A stretch of 64,000 bases of DNA from NCBI RefSeq assembly GCF_000340215.1, contig NW_006921546.1:62001-126000 (forward strand), given 5' to 3'. Source of the stretch: Pseudocercospora fijiensis CIRAD86. Taxonomy: Eukaryota > Ascomycota > Dothideomycetes > Mycosphaerellales > Mycosphaerellaceae. The position numbers were made by a program, and so were the translations under genes. The notes beneath the pieces were generated by a model that was not told the DNA's origin, searched no databases, and saw only the letters and a program-made list of their open reading frames with translations. This document shows positions 10,402 through 22,239 of this stretch, one piece after another; the stretch's first letter is position 1, and each line of letters opens with the position of its first letter.

Positions 10402-11589
10402 TTAATATACTATAACTATAGCGTAGCTCGGAGCGGTACTAGAAGGTCTAGTATTAGATCCGGTTATAGAGGCGTTATTACGAGCTACTAGCGGCGGTAT
10501 AGATATTATATTATAGGAGACCTCGCCTCGGCGAACTAGATCCTCCTTACGAAGTATAGTTATACCTAATTTTAATAACTTCTAGACCTTCTTAGCCTCT
10601 ATATATCGCTCGTTAGCTATCTATACCTAGGTCTATATACCCTAAGTGGCCTTAGTAGCTACTACTACTTTAGCGGCCTTCTTCGTATCCTTCTTACTCT
10701 TCTTACTAGGACGCTTAGCTTTACCTCGGCCGAGATACTTTATATAGTTACTATAGACGTCGTTAATAATATTAGTTAGTATAGTAAGTAGGCTATCGAA
10801 TAGTAGTTTCTTAGTATTCTTATTATCGGCCTTATACTAAGCTATAAAGCCTAGTACGCGCTCCTTAAGAGCGGACTTATCGATATTATCGCTATAGTCC
10901 TACTTCTTAGTTAGATATAGCTTGCTTAACTACTACTACTAGAGATCCGATATAGTTATATTAGAGGGGATATCGAATATACGACTATTAAGTTAGTCTA
11001 GAAATAGTCCCTTTCCCTACTTTAAGACCTACTCGAAGATACATTCTACTATCTAGTACCTAGGTATACTATAGCGAGGCCTACGTACTAGTTTAGGCAA
11101 TACTAGCGGATCCTTCTAGTATAGGTCTATATCTAGCTCTAGATTATATATATTATAGTATAAGTCGGAGCCTTATATAAGGCGGTCGGGATCGATAGTA
11201 TATATATACTTATCTTCTCTAAGATAGTCGAGGCTAATAGTACGTATATACTTTCGCTACGCCTTAATATAATAGTAGCGGCTATTAATTAAGCTTATAA
11301 AAAGAGGATTTGCCTTCTCGCGAGCTTCTTTTTACTATAGCTTCTAGTCTTCTATATTAGTATTTTTAGCGATAGTATTATCGACGGCATAATAGCATTT
11401 ACTACTAGTCTAATACGTTTCTAGATAGATAGTAATACGTAGTCGAGCGATAATACCTTCCCTATCCTCGTACTACTCTATTAAGATATTAAAAGTAGCT
11501 TTATCGAAGGTATTCTATCTATCGCTAAGAACTATATTAATCTCTAGATTAGAGACTATATTAGTACGTAGGGGGCTTATACGAGCTAG

Positions 11590-11592
<3 letters not shown>
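10402..11592 (-). pseudogene. Unrecognised relic with basic C-terminal region
   Basis: The minus-strand frame runs about 397 codons with RIP-type stops only. It starts near a (TA)n tract (probable ATA from ATG). Segments read LRTNIVSNLEINIVLSDR, FNILIEQYEDREGIIARL, GFIAQYKADNKNTKKLLF, then a Lys-rich nuclear-localisation-like block (GRGKAKRPSKKSKKDTKK) near 10690-10740 and a helical tail. It stops at 10402-10404. The block order (helical N-terminus, long middle, basic patch) might suit a DNA-binding protein, but I recognise no family. Confidence 0.5.

Positions 11593-11618
<26 letters not shown>
11590..11618. repeat. (TA)n microsatellite
   Basis: About fourteen TA dinucleotides directly upstream of the minus-strand ORF start. 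RIP of CpA/TpG repeats could have produced or lengthened it. Confidence 0.8.
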
Positions 11619-11621
<3 letters not shown>

Positions 11622-12239
11622 CTAATATAGTACTACTTAGCCTACTATCGCCGGTACTAGCTTATAAAGGATTATTAGTAGATAGTTAGAGTCTTCTAAA
11701 ACTCTACGCTACGTATCGTCTAACTACTATAGAGGTATAGATACTGCCTTTAACTTACGGCCTAGAAGACTAGAGCTACGACCGAGCGTCTAGTAACTCG
11801 GCTAACTTAGGATTAAGCGCTTTCTTTAATAAGTATCTAACTACGAGAGCCTTATACGTTACTCCTATTATCGAGTTTATAATAGCGCGACCTTACTTTA
11901 CGTTATATAACGTTATCGTATATCGTATTGCTTTATACCTATAGTACTACCGCCTACTAAATAGTAGTAGTAGTAGAGGTATTACTATCGTTATTATTAC
12001 TACGCTCTAGTAGCGTATCGTATCCTATCGCCTAAGTAGCTATATTACTACTACGCTACTCTTACGCTCCTCGCTCGCTCCCTTACTTTAGACTTCTAAT
12101 TAATAAATATATTACGCCTCTATATTATATAACGGATAATGTTATAATTACTCTTTATATCTTTATATCGATACCTTAGTCGCGGTCTCTCTAACGCGTT
12201 AAAATAGTCTATATCTTACGCTAAAGATCTTGTTACTAC

Positions 12240-13208
12240 TCCCTAGCTATCCCCTTCCTAAAAAGATAGCTACTCCTATATCTTATACTATAGCCTTCGT
12301 CCTTAATGCTAACGCTTTAGAAAAATCTAACCTTTTAGTCTAGTATCCGAATATACCCTACGCTATAGTTATAGAGGATCGCTATAAGCGTCTTTCCTAG
12401 TCCCCCGTATTTACTAATACCTAGATACGCTATCTTAAGGAAGCCTTCTATATTTACGATCGACGTATATTTAGTACTAAGATACTAGAAGAGATATAAT
12501 TACCTCCTACTATCTTCGAGATAATATACTAACCTATAGTAGTTTCCTAGCCTTAGGCTTCGAGGCGACGGCGTAGTAGATATTATTAAGATCCGCGATA
12601 CCTTAGATAAGGTAATTCGGTTCTATCGTAATACTAGCGATTCTCTATAGCTACGCTTCCTTTATCGCGAGCTCTACTATATTAGATAGCCCTTTATATA
12701 AGAAACCTATCCTATACTATATAGCGAGCTCCCGGGTAGCGATAGACTCGCTAAGTATAGATACGAATCCGTTAATAGTATTATTAGCAAGTATATTAGC
12801 GTAGTCTTAGACAACTATAGCGGGGAAATTATCTTCTTCTATAACTTCTACGTCTCCTCTCGTCCTCTATTAAGTACTAATTTAGAAGATATCGCTATCG
12901 CTTATATATTTAACTATATCCTCTTAGCCGATTAGTTCTTAGCTAAGTTCTAGATCGCTATAGTACCGTTTCGAGACGCCGGCTTAAAGTAGGTATACGG
13001 TAACTATCTTCGTAACCCTACTACTCCTCCGGACCCGCGGTTCCTACCTAATAACTCGGCCGAGAGTAGTCTTAGGGTAGACTATAATCGTCTAGCGTAT
13101 ATAGACGTTAATCTTAAGGCTCTTATAGAAATCCTAATCGAGAAGGGCTATACTATAGATATATAGTATATTATTAATCTTACTAGTAATAATAATAATA
13201 TAGGTTAA
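12240..13208 (+). pseudogene. Unrecognised coding relic, possibly spliced
   Basis: Frame 2 is coding-like at about 12290-12500 (IVIEDRYKRL, TNTQIRYLKEAFYIYDRRIF). The reading then moves to frame 0 from about 12575 to 13180 (IRDTLDKVIRFYRN, RFLYRELYYIR, VLDNYSGEIIFFYNFYVSS, LEDIAIAYIFNYILLADQFL, VDYNRLAYIDVNLKALIEIL). The shift could be an intron or an indel near 12540-12575. No known domain is visible. Both parts use the same RIP-type stops, so they probably belong to one gene. Confidence 0.4.
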
Positions 13209-14262
13209 GTAAGGGTTAGTAGCAGTTATATATTAGGGATATAGTATAGTACTATAGTAGTACTTATAGTAGAATAGGGTAGGTTCTAAGTAAGTAAGTC
13301 TAGGATCCTAGCGCCTAATAGGGAGCGCGAGCTATACGGAGTTCTACCGTATTAGGGCGACTTCGAATTTAGGCTTATAGATAAGGATTCTAGTATAGTA
13401 ATAAGGAAGTTATATTTAGGCTAATAGTATATTACTTTCGGATCCTTTTATAGGCTAAAGCGGCAACACTTATAGTATTATCTTTAATAACTAGTTAAGC
13501 GAAACGTCTCTCTTATACCGAGGCCTACTCTATCTTTAGTAGTTCTATATTCTTTATCCCTTCCTATTTTAGCTTTTTCGGGTTAATTCTTCTTAAACTA
13601 CGGAATCTATAAGATATTAAACAGGAGTAAGGAAGAATATATATCTATTATATATAGTATTAATACGATAGCCTAAAATTGCGGATATATCTCTAGTAGG
13701 AGCGCTAATAAAGTATTACCTAGTAGACGGCGTACCTTTATAGGATCTATAAAATAAGGTCTAGAGGATGTTTTTAAACTACTACCTTATTTGTATTTAT
13801 TAGGATATACCTTCGGCTTTTATACTAAATGCTATTTAACCGCTCGTTTAGTAGCTATAGTAATTATGCCTACGGGTTTATAAACGCTAGTTTACTCGAA
13901 ATAATAATCTTATTACCGTATAGAGTAAGCTTATACTATATAGTCCTAATACCGAGCTCTATACTTACTATCTAAAGATATAATATAGATAAGGACGATT
14001 ATAACGATCCTTAAAGTAGCTAGGTACGCCTTAATACTAATATAAAGGACCGGTCTATTACTATAATCTACCCTTATACCTTTATATAACCTAGGCCTAG
14101 AACTGGACTATGTGGCACTTTTAGAGGAATTAAATCCTATAGATAGCTATCTATAGTATACTTCGACCCTAGGCCTCCTCTAGCCGACTTCTTATTAATA
14201 TTATCTATACTATACTAGCTATAAAATTCCTATTAAAGCCGGCGGTAGTACGAAATTTATAG
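13209..14262. other. No supported gene
   Basis: TA-rich sequence with short patches that read openly for 30-60 codons but no continuous frame or motif on either strand. Confidence 0.4.
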
Positions 14263-14615
14263 TATAGTGCTGTTTTTTAAAGTAGCTACGTCCGTACGGG
14301 ACGCTAATGCGGGCCGCTAACGGCCCGTTAATTGCTAAACCAATTCTAGCTAATATTTAGCTAGGTATCCCTTATTTCGAATAACGGCTTTATAGCGCTT
14401 ACGTATAGAGATAGTAGATTCTTGCGATATAGTTAGCTCGCTTAAAGAAACTAGTAAGGTTTAAAGTGAGGTTTTTAAACAGTTTAGGCACCTACGTTTT
14501 ATGCCTATAGAGCCGCTTCTAGTATGTTCTATCTATTACGTTAGTTAATCCCCTACGGTATATTCCGGTATACGGACGTTATACGGACGTAGCTACTTTA
14601 AAAAACTGCACTATA
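14263..14615. mobile_element. MITE-like element with 36-bp terminal inverted repeats
   Basis: The left end (14263-14298) and the reverse complement of the right end (14580-14615) match over 36 bp with one mismatch (tatagtgctgtttttt versus tatagtgcagtttttt, then aaagtagctacgtccgta). The first TA can be the target duplication, leaving TAGTGC, which is CAGTGC after CpA-to-TpA mutation. CAGTG ends plus TA targets are typical of Tc1/mariner-pogo elements. The 353-bp element has no coding capacity, so it is a non-autonomous derivative. A GC-rich inverted motif (gcgggccgctaacggcccg) sits near the left end. Confidence 0.85.
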
Positions 14616-15770
14616 CCTAATAGCGACGATAAGTTAGGACTAGATCTATATTAGTCTCTCGTTACTACTTCGGAGACCCGCTACTATAATCCTAGATATC
14701 CCGCCTAGATCTTACTAATACGATTAATCTCCTTACCCGAAGGCTACTAAAGTATAAGATTCCTCTTTAAGCTAAAATTAACTATTCTTCTCGTATCTAT
14801 AACCCGATTTTTAACTCTTCCTACTCGAGTAGCGGCTATATTAGTAGCCGTAAGTGCTACTATACTAGGCGCTCTTAAACTTAGAGGTTATGTCCTATAC
14901 TCTTATAATAAATTACCTCTAACTAACTTACTACGTCCTAATCCTTAACTCTAGCTATAACTAAAAAATTTATTATAAATACTTCTTCTTAATTAGGTCT
15001 ATACTCTTGTACTAAACCTCTACTAACTAAGCTTTCTTAATATAGTCCTTAAGTCCTAATTTAACTACTACAATTCCTTTTCCCTAATTGTACTTACTCT
15101 TGTATTAAACTTCTTCTACTAAACTTCCTCTTCTAAATTTCCTTTCCTAAACCTCTCTACTAAAGTTCTCTAATAAAATTCCCTAATTATATCCTCTACC
15201 CTAGCTATTATTAAGAGCTACGACGCTCCTCTTAGATCCCTCGTAGTATATAATCCTACTACGTAACTTTGCCTACTCTTTATTCTAATACGGGAACTAG
15301 ATAGGATTATAATCGTAGTTTAATCTCTAAATGTTTCCTACTCGATTCGCGAAAATATATCGTCTTACTCTATTAGCTAACTAGATACTCCTAGAGAAAT
15401 TCTCTAGAGCTACTTAAATTATACTTGCCTTATTCTAATATAAAAGCTAGCTAAGATTGTATCCGTAACCTAATCTTAAAAACCTCTCGCTTTATTCTCG
15501 AAAAATTGCTTACTCCTATCCTTTAGCTACTATATTACTCTCCGGGGAGTCGTATAAAGCTACTAGGTTGCTACTTAGGCTCTCTCTAGGTAGAGCCGAG
15601 AGAGTCGCCTTAAGGCTCGGTAGATCCTAAGTCGCTATTTACGCCGAGTACGTTATCTAGAGGTCCGGTTTAGTAGCTTCTAGATCAGCTAGAGTAGCTC
15701 GGGACTAACTACTAGCTAGAATTCTAATTAGCTACCCTAACCTATTAATATATCTTATTTCGGTAGGATT
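14616..15770. other. No supported gene
   Basis: The segment 14880-15220 is CT-rich on the plus strand, with many repeats of ctactaaac and cctaatt-like words. I see no gene, LTR pair or element end. This is where the missing 3' part and left LTR of the adjacent copia element would be expected, and they are not recognisable. Confidence 0.35.
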
Positions 15771-15779
15771 TTATATTCC

Positions 15780-18700
15780 GAAGTTCCGCTTTCGAGTTTT
15801 ATAGCTAAGACTAGCCTAGGTAAAAGTATATACTAGATCTTACGTTACTATAAGTATCGTATACGCTAATTAGAGGTTTAATTTCGGAACCTAGATCTTT
15901 AATACTAAACCTCTATATAAGCCCGTCCTTTAGCGGTTTAATCTCTACTTCTATTTTCGCTAGTATAGTAAGATTGTCGACGTATAACGCGACTATTAGC
16001 GTATAGTCCCTATTAACGAAGACCGAATCGTCCGCGGGTATAGTATAGAGTTTGTATTTTTCGAGGAAAGCCGTAATTATTATATTCTTAACTCGTCCGG
16101 ATTGTTTTAGTCCTAGTACTCTTTTTAGGAGTTTATTAGTTTAAGTACCTTATTACTTCCGGGAACTCTAGGCCTTTTAGGATAGCTAGGTAGACTTCCT
16201 CTATTAGTTCTCTAAGCAGATATATACTTACTATATTTATTTAGAATATAGCAAGTCCTTTACTTTTAGTAATAGCTAGAAGAAGGCGTAGGCTTTCGAG
16301 ATATATTACTAGAGAGAACGTCTTAAAGTAATCGATTCTATATCGGTATATAAAGCACTTTCCTACTAATCTCGCCTTAGAATTATCGATTTGTCTATTC
16401 GGTAGTATTTTTACTTTAAAAATCTATTTTAGAATAGTAACGTTTGTTTACCCTTTTCTATCCTTCTATCTAGAATAGTTAATAATCTCGTAGATATTAT
16501 TAGCCGTTAAGGACTCGATATATTCTTTAATAGCGTCTTTCTATTATCGGGAGTAAGAGCCGCTAATAGCTTCCGTATAGGTCTCGGGAATAGGTAATTT
16601 AAACGCATTTCGATAGTCGACCTTTAGAGCCGCTAGCCCTATCTCGTTTCTTAGTCTCTTCGATACCTTAGCAACCCTTATAGACTCTCTTAGTTCTTCT
16701 TTCCTTATATCCGAAGCCGTAGGAATAGTAAATAGTTCTCGAGCTATTCTTTCCTTATCGTTATTTAAACCGTTATCTTTATCTTATAATTCCGAAGTAT
16801 TATCTTCGGCTTCGGAAAACCCCTCTATTTCCTTAGATTCTCCTTTATCTAAGAGATCGATATCCTCGTCGTCGCTATCTATAATAGGCCGTAGGATAGG
16901 TAGCTCTTCTCTAGATAGTAGGCTACTTCCCTTAGTCGATTCGTTGAATTTAAAGCTAGTATAGATCTCGATAGCGTTCGTCTTAGGATTATAGATCCTA
17001 TACTATCTCGTAAACTTCGTATATCCTCCTAAGATTCCTAGAAATACCGTCTTTTCTAGCTTATTTTTCCTTTTCTCTTTAGAAATAAACGGATAGGCTA
17101 GATAGCCGAATACTCGTAAGTATTCTCCGCTAGGCTTTCTTTTAGTATAGAGCTCCTTAGGAGTTATATCTCTTTCTTTAATAGATAGCCTATTATATAA
17201 ATAGGTAACTATATAGGCTCCTTTACCCTAAAATCGTTTAGGTAATCCGGATCCTTCTAAAGTCGCCTATATCTTAGATATAATAGTACGGTTTTGTCTT
17301 TCTACTACCCTATTTTATTCTAGAGTATAAGGTATCTTTATTTCTTTTTAAAATCCTAGATAGGCCCTTAGAGCTTTAATAAGCTCCGGAGCGTTATTAA
17401 TTCTTACGGCCTTTAGTTTCCTCCCGGTTTTAAGCTCGTCCTCGTTTTTCTAAGTCTTAAAGGCGTCGTATACGTCGCTTCTATAGCGGGTAAGACGGAT
17501 ATCTAACCGTCTCGTAGCGTCGTCTATAATCGTTAGTATATATCTATTTCCTCCTAAGGTATCGTACTTATACGGACCTTAAAAGTCGATATATACCTAA
17601 TCTAGGCAACCTTATATCTTCTTAGTTTCCTCTCGACTCTATCGTCTATTAGACCTTATCGTAATATAAGTCTTATAAGACTTATCTAGCGTCGTAAGCT
17701 CCGGAACTCCTATTAGTACTTTATATATCTTAAGTTGTTTTTCGTTTCCCGGATATCCTAGGCGTTAATACTAAAGTAGAGTAGTACCTTTAGACGTAGT
17801 ACTAGCTACTATCGTCGTCTTATTAGATCTAGATTCTTTTAAAACGTAAGACCTTCTAATGCTTATTCCTTTAGCTAGTTCTTCGTTTCCTCTTCGAAGT
17901 ATAGCCTCTTTTTTAGTAAAAAGTATAGCCTCTTCTTTAGTAAATAGAGTCGTAGTATCTCGTTCCGAGAGTTAGCTTATCGAGAGAAGGTTATATCTAA
18001 TCTCGGGGACGTATATTACGTTTTAAATTATAGTCGGAATTCCTTTAAATCGAACGAGGATTGCTCTATATCCCTTAACCTTTATCGTTTTACCGTTCGC
18101 TAGAGTAACGTCTCTAGTCTTTTCCTTATAGTCCGTAAAGCAGGCCTTATTACTAGATATATATCTAGTATATCCGGAGTCTAGGATCTAATCTACTTTA
18201 ATAGATAGTCGAGTCGTAGAATCGATAGCCGTCTTAGCCGCGATCTTAGATTCCTCCTTATTATTTTCTTAGATTTTTCCGATCTTTAGGTCCCCTTTAT
18301 ACTTCCTATAGTCCTATTTAAAGTGCCCGACCTTTAAGTAATAGTAATACGTCTTTCCTTTAGCTTTATTAGCCGTATTAGACGTATTGCCTATCTTTCC
18401 GCTACTAGCCTTATCTTTCGCCGACTTCTTAGTATATCGGGCTACTACTTTATTGTTTTAGAAGTAGTAATAGTATATTTAACGTCCCGTAGTCGTTAAA
18501 CTAGTTCCTCGTAGGAAAGAGTAGATAACCCGGCCGCCTTTAAGGCGAATATAGTAGACGAATACTCTCGTTCTAAAGACAATATAGGGACTGCCTACTT
18601 AGAGGCCTCCGAGGGAGTTTAATCTTTAGCCGCGGCTTTAATCTCTGTTTACATTTACGTAATAGTCGAAGCCGTAGTATCGATATCCTTAAGGGCTCTA

Positions 18701-18960
18701 AAAGAATAGAAACGGGAGAGTAGCGTCGAAACCCGTTCCTTAGTTAATACCTCGCTTACTTCCTTTATTTTTGCGATTACCTCCTTAGTCGTATATAATC
18801 CTAGGAGGTATATCCGCTTATCCCCGGACGTAGACTTTATAAACGTAACCGCTTTTACGTCTTCTTGTTTAGCTTCTCTTAGCTTAGTCGAATCTCGTCT
18901 TATAGATTCCCTACCTTCGAATAGGGAGAGATCCGAAGTTCGGTTATCGAGAGTTTAGGG
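15780..18960 (-). mobile_element. Ty1/copia retrotransposon, 3'-truncated, RIP-mutated
   Basis: The minus strand encodes Gag-Pol in order. Gag is at about 18950-18450 (NRTSDLSLFEGRESIRR). A zinc knuckle at about 18365-18330 reads YYYYLKVGHFK, its Cys mutated to Tyr. The protease is near 18180 (LDSGYTRYISSNKACF, the DSGCT site with Cys to Tyr). The integrase C-side signature is at about 17340-17290 (PYTLEQNRVVERQNRTI). The reverse transcriptase is near 15985-15968 (LIVALYVDNLTIL, the YVDD box as YVDN). Protease-integrase-RT order defines copia. The RNase H region and the left LTR are missing, because coding stops near 15780. All defects are of RIP type. An LTR-like sequence follows the 5' end at 19020-19450. 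Confidence 0.9.
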
Positions 18961-19019
18961 AGCTAAAGAAGGGAGACCTCTTAGAAAAGTACCGCGTATT
19001 CGCTCTTTATAAGGTACTA

Positions 19020-19450
19020 TTAGGAGTAGACCCTAGGGATATTAATAAATATATAAACGTAGATATATTATAGATTATCGATAGTAACTATACTTATATA
19101 GATAGATATATCTATCTAGATATAGACATATATTTAGATATAGATCTTATATATATCTATCTTATAAGAACTAGATAGTAATACCTATAGAAAGTCTATC
19201 TATAGGTAGCTTTATCTTATCTAGTAATATCTATAGATATAGAAAGCCTTAACTATCGATAGGTTGTCTAAGCTAATACTAGTATAGATAATCGATCTAT
19301 ACTTATATATATCTAATTCGACTACTATTATCTAAAGATAAAATTGTTATATTAGAAGATAAAGAGTATCTATAAGTTATCTATACTCCTATAGATAGAA
19401 CCTCTCGATAAACGAGGCGGACTCCCTACTAGGTATCTAATAAAGATACT
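19020..19450. repeat. LTR-like sequence adjoining the copia 5' end
   Basis: This TA-rich stretch aligns with 25180-25394 joined to 30301-30395. Shared words include ctaatactagtatagataat, tattagaagataaagagtat and ctatctataggtagctt. Its place just beyond the copia gag start, and the presence of a second copy, suggest an LTR (one beside the element and one solo). Neither TG..CA ends nor a primer-binding site could be confirmed after RIP. Confidence 0.55.
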
Positions 19451-20899
19451 ATATCTAGTAGGATTATACTTTCTTAAATAGATAAAGCTCGCTACCTTTT
19501 TATTATTTAAGATAGTTTAAATTTAGGATTAGATACTCGCTTTCCTTAAAAATATTAATCGCTTAATCTCGCTAGGAAATACAAGGTATCTATTACTAAT
19601 CGGCTAGGTATTTACTACTATCCCTAGTATTTCTAATACCGAATAGAAGTCCGGATAGACCTCTCGCTATATAACTTCTTTTCTAAATTTAATAAGGTAC
19701 TTTACGAGGCACTTAACCTAATTGTATACCTATAGTAATAGTTAGGGTTAGTAAGAAGGATATTATTAAGCCTACTAAGACGGTAGATTTAATATAGAAG
19801 CTATTCTAATGCTAGTTTCCCTACTCTATAAAGTAGTTCTATCGTAGGTTAAGCTCTAGCTCTTACTACTATAGATACTAGCGGAGATATATACTATTAC
19901 TAAGTAACTACTAATTAATTTACCTACTAGTTTAGTAGTAACGGAGCCTCGTATCTAGTAGGTTATTGTTAACTCCCTTTAGTAAGCGCTGCTTTTTCAA
20001 TACTAGGTAGGTTATTACTAATAAACTTATACTACTTAATATATATATAGACTTGTCGTTACTCTAGATACCTAGTTAAATAGAAGATCTAGACCTCGCT
20101 CTACTATAGTAGTTACTAGAAGCAGATTAGAAGGTAGTATTATTTATATCGTTAAGTAGATAATAAAGTCTATATATTAAGCAGAGATAACGGATCCCTT
20201 TCTTCGTAGGAAACTTTTACTCCTTTACTAACCTCCTAGCTATTTAGTAGCCTATTTCGCTAGCAAACCCGGTCTCCCTATCCTATATTTCTCGTAGTAT
20301 AGATAACACGCGTATTTACGCTTTCTAGGCGTTACTACTCTTATATTATACTATAATCGCTCTATTGCCCTATATCTAGTAGTAATAAGGACTTAAGTCT
20401 AGAGAAAAACTAATAGTATACGAGTATTTGTACGCCCTACGTAACCTCGGCTATAGGTATAGTTACTACTAGAATTGTAAAAGAAGACTAGCGGCTCTTA
20501 ATTATATATAATCTAGACAATTCGGCGGAGGAGTACTATAAGCTTATTAAAAGTATAGGGCGTCCTAATATTCTATCCTATATAGACGTTAGCTAATAGA
20601 TAGCGACTTAATACTCTTCTAGAGTTTAAATAGGATCTTAGAGAATTTAAAAAATGGATTTTAAATCCTTATTCTAGAGATATACAGAGATAGCTAATAG
20701 ATACTTAATATTAATATTCTTCTAGAATAAATAAATATTTAGATAATAGTTATTAACCTTAATATATACTTCTCGCCGGAAGCTAATAAATATAGTATAT
20801 AAAGAGACACCTAAATCGTATAGTCGGGTAGAAGTTAGGCCGTCTTAGCAATATCTAAACGTATACGATTAGTACGTATACTAGTATAGTATAGGTAAA
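19451..20899. other. No supported gene
   Basis: Short open patches only. The end nearest 20900 may hold the N-terminal part of the following transposase. Confidence 0.35.
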
Positions 20900-22066
20900 T
20901 GTTTAAGCCTAGATTATTACTATAGTATTAAATAAAGGCCTCTTTCTTACTATTTTATTAAAGGGCGTCTTATCGGCGTCGACGATAGCTTCTATATACT
21001 ACCTTAGAGCTTAAGAGCTATAGATACGAGTTCTTGTACGGTATAATATAGCGGTATACGAGAAGGCCTAAAACTCGTACGCTATTTAGGTTAACGCACT
21101 TCTAATAGTCCCTAGATTAGATAGATAATAAGGTTTGCCGCCGTAGTACTCGCTTTACTCGAGCGTAACTCGCCGAGTTAAGTAAGCTATTACTAGGCAT
21201 AGGAATACTGCGTTTCTAGCCGAGTCGTTATAAAGTAGAGCCGTAGTAAGCGCTCTATACCGTATATTAAAGATTACCCTATCCGGATAGGTAGTACTAT
21301 TAAGTAAGGCTGTTCGGACGTAGTATCTCGTAGCATTCGATTATCTTTAATAGGACTAGAGAATTGCTATATTAAACCTAGTCCGAGTTAATAGATTATT
21401 AGCTAGGCCTAGAGTATAATAGGCTATAGTATAATACCGAGTATATTACTATAGAGTTAGCGTTTAGAGACAATAAGTTATAGGGCTTCGTTAATAGCGT
21501 ATTCTAGGCAATATCTATACCTAAGCACGATTAATAGTAGAAAATAATATATTCTTCTTATTACAAAGCGAACAGCTTTAAGTATTAAGGTATAGCTATA
21601 TCGGACGGCCTATTATCGTCTATATCGAAGCCGTTCTTAGGTCCTACGAATAACTAGAATATTTACGGCTAGGCCTACGTTCTAGCAAAGATTCAAGCGA
21701 TATTCGATCTACTAGGGTATCTAGAGCTCCGTAGACTAGCTATCTTTCTCGTAGGCGACTATATATATTTAAATCTTTATAGATATATATCTCCGTTCGC
21801 GGATTACTATAGTTAGCGCTAGATAACTAAGGATAGGCGTATAGCGAATAGTAAGCTTACGAGTATACGAATTCTCGTTAAGTAAGGCTTTAGTAAACTC
21901 GAGAACTATTAGGGTCTAAATTGGTTTAAAGGCTCGTTATAATTCGGTCTATAGCCTATTTCGCTCTACTAGAGAGTATTAGTATTGCTATATAACTATA
22001 TAGGATATATATAGTAGGAAAGTTATAGTATTACTCGAAGAAATCTAGACATTATAGGGTAGCGAC
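20900..22066 (+). pseudogene. PIF/Harbinger-like (DDE_Tnp_4) transposase relic
   Basis: Frame 1 reads through from about 21120: ALYTVYQRLPYPDR, FGRSISQHSIIFNRTREL (helix-turn-helix part), then QGFVNSVFQAISIPKHD, in which the first catalytic Asp of GF-x-D reads Asn through a TpG-to-TpA change. It continues YSSYYKANSFKYQGIAIS, FLVGDYIYLNLYRYISPF (second Asp), RILVKQGFSKLENYQGLN (normally R-x-x-V-E-x-x-FG, here Lys for Glu) and LVLLYNYIGYI. Order and spacing match the fungal Harbinger/DDE_Tnp_4 group. The start lies before 21120. The coiled-coil ORF on the other strand converges on it and could be the element's second gene. Terminal repeats were not found. Confidence 0.8.
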
Positions 22067-22239
22067 TTAACTATATAGTTCTAACAATCCGGCATTATTA
22101 TAGGCTTTATCCGCTACTCGAATAGTAGATAGAATCGCGCGTTCGAGATCGTAAATTATATACTAATACCGTCGGTAAAGAGTATAGTATAGTAGTAGAT
22201 ATAGAGATGCGTAATAGTAATATTAATATAAAGGTTTAG

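Noticed and set aside
11590..11618. Telomere or centromere signal from the TA run
   Set aside because: It is a simple microsatellite. No TTAGGG-type repeats occur in the window.
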